Source of the DNA: Macrothele yani | Taxonomy: Eukaryota; Arthropoda; Arachnida; Araneae; Macrothelidae | DNA length: 64,000 bases | Assembly (NCBI GenBank): GCA_039090855.1 | Contig: CM077034.1 | Span: 231,015,005-231,079,004, forward strand | Reading direction: 5' to 3' | In this document: piece after piece, positions 63,456 through 64,000 of the stretch | Layout: each line of letters begins with the position of its first letter | Numbering within the stretch: the first letter of the stretch is position 1 | Position numbers and translations under genes: made by a program | Notes under the pieces: model-generated | Told to the model about the DNA's origin: nothing | Database searches by the model: none | The model's input: only the letters and a program-made list of their open reading frames with translations

Positions 63456-64000
63456 TCATTGGTCTATTTCTTAGTGATTCTCTTTAAATGTAATGGATCA
63501 TTGGTTTATTATTTAGTGATTCTCTTTAAATGTAATGGATCATTAGTCTATTTCTTAGTGATTCTCTTTAAATGTAATGGATCATTGGTCTATTTCTTAG
63601 TGATTCTCTTTAAATGTAATGGATCATTGGTCTATTTCTTAGTGATTCTCTTTAAATGTAATGGATCATTAGTCTATTTCTTAGTGATTCTCTTTAAATG
63701 TAATGGATCATTGGTCTATTTCTTAGTGATTCTCTTTAAATGTAATGGGTCATTGGTCTATTTCTTAGTGGTTGTCTTTAAATGTAATGGATCATTGGTC
63801 TATTTCTTAGTGATTCTCTTTAAATGTAATGGATCATTGGTCTATTTCTTAGTGATTCTCTTTAAATGTAATGGGTCATTGGTCTATTTCTTAGTGATTC
63901 TCTTTAAATGTAATGGATCATTAGTCTATTTCTTAGTGATTCTCTTTAAATGTAATTGATCATTGGTCTATTTCTTAGTGATTCTCTTTAAATGTAATGG
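63452..64000 (+). repeat. 42-bp tandem array, continues past the window
   Basis: The unit is 42 bases, starts TGGATCATTGGTCTATTTCT and ends CTTTAAATGTAA. There are about 13 copies with few substitutions. It starts directly after a Tc1 terminal repeat. As 42 is 14 codons, one frame repeats GSLVYFLVILFKCN; this is not a gene. Confidence 0.95.

Noticed and set aside
63459..63959. Hydrophobic 14-residue repeat frame, like a membrane protein
   Set aside because: It is the 42-bp array in one frame, with no start region or non-repeat domain.

Overview
The window is animal nuclear DNA, most likely from a large-genome arthropod. Three short exons with clean splice sites encode consecutive parts of the transcription elongation factor SPT5 (DSIF large subunit): most of the NGN domain and the start of KOW1. 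All three are on the + strand and separated by introns of about 16.8 kb (17197-34011) and 18.5 kb (34144-52609). The window also holds more than 17 kb of the upstream intron and more than 11 kb of the downstream one. Tc1/mariner elements, Penelope-like elements (PLEs), an RTE-type LINE and tRNA-derived SINEs fit an arthropod. I cannot name the species. Apart from SPT5 I see no host gene; almost everything else is mobile DNA or tandem repeats grown out of mobile DNA.

Region by region. 1-4402: a transposase relic with a 55-bp tandem array. 4815-8592: broken Tc1-like copies, one with a SINE nested inside. 8878-13044: one Tc1 element opened by a PLE tail and two clusters of a miniature LTR element. 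13140-16627: a repeat element carrying about 4.5 copies of a ~135-bp unit, then a mariner gene carrying a 37-bp array. 17097-17196: SPT5 exon A. 17355-30065: a Tc1 gene whose C-terminal coding segment has expanded into about 11.8 kb of 144-bp repeats. 30343-33615: two Tc1 copies and a PLE piece. 34012-34143: SPT5 exon B. 34560-43922: PLE pieces, many in inverted pairs, an RTE LINE, a 12-unit SINE array and a nearly intact Tc1 copy. 44077-47345: a transposase gene split by a nine-LTR miniature LTR cluster. 47345-52383: diverged repeats, SINE arrays, a second LINE copy and a second copy of the 30-kb Tc1. 52610-52726: SPT5 exon C. 52785-60912: a 35/24-bp array and a 129-bp array. 61606-64000: SINEs, a foldback MITE, a LINE endonuclease piece and a 42-bp array beside a Tc1 end.

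Two things stand out. First, the repeats at 9454-10278, 10541-11989 and 44326-46923 form a coding-free LTR retrotransposon family (TRIM-like). It has a Lys-tRNA-type primer binding site, a purine tract and short target duplications, and each ~161-bp LTR carries a complete tRNA-like domain with A and B boxes. This resembles Cassandra elements of plants, whose LTRs carry 5S RNA sequence. Second, at least three large satellite arrays are amplified pieces of transposase genes in which they still sit, and SINE bodies are multiplied inside single target-site duplications. The SPT5 introns therefore appear to have grown by tandem amplification inside inserted transposons as well as by the insertions themselves.
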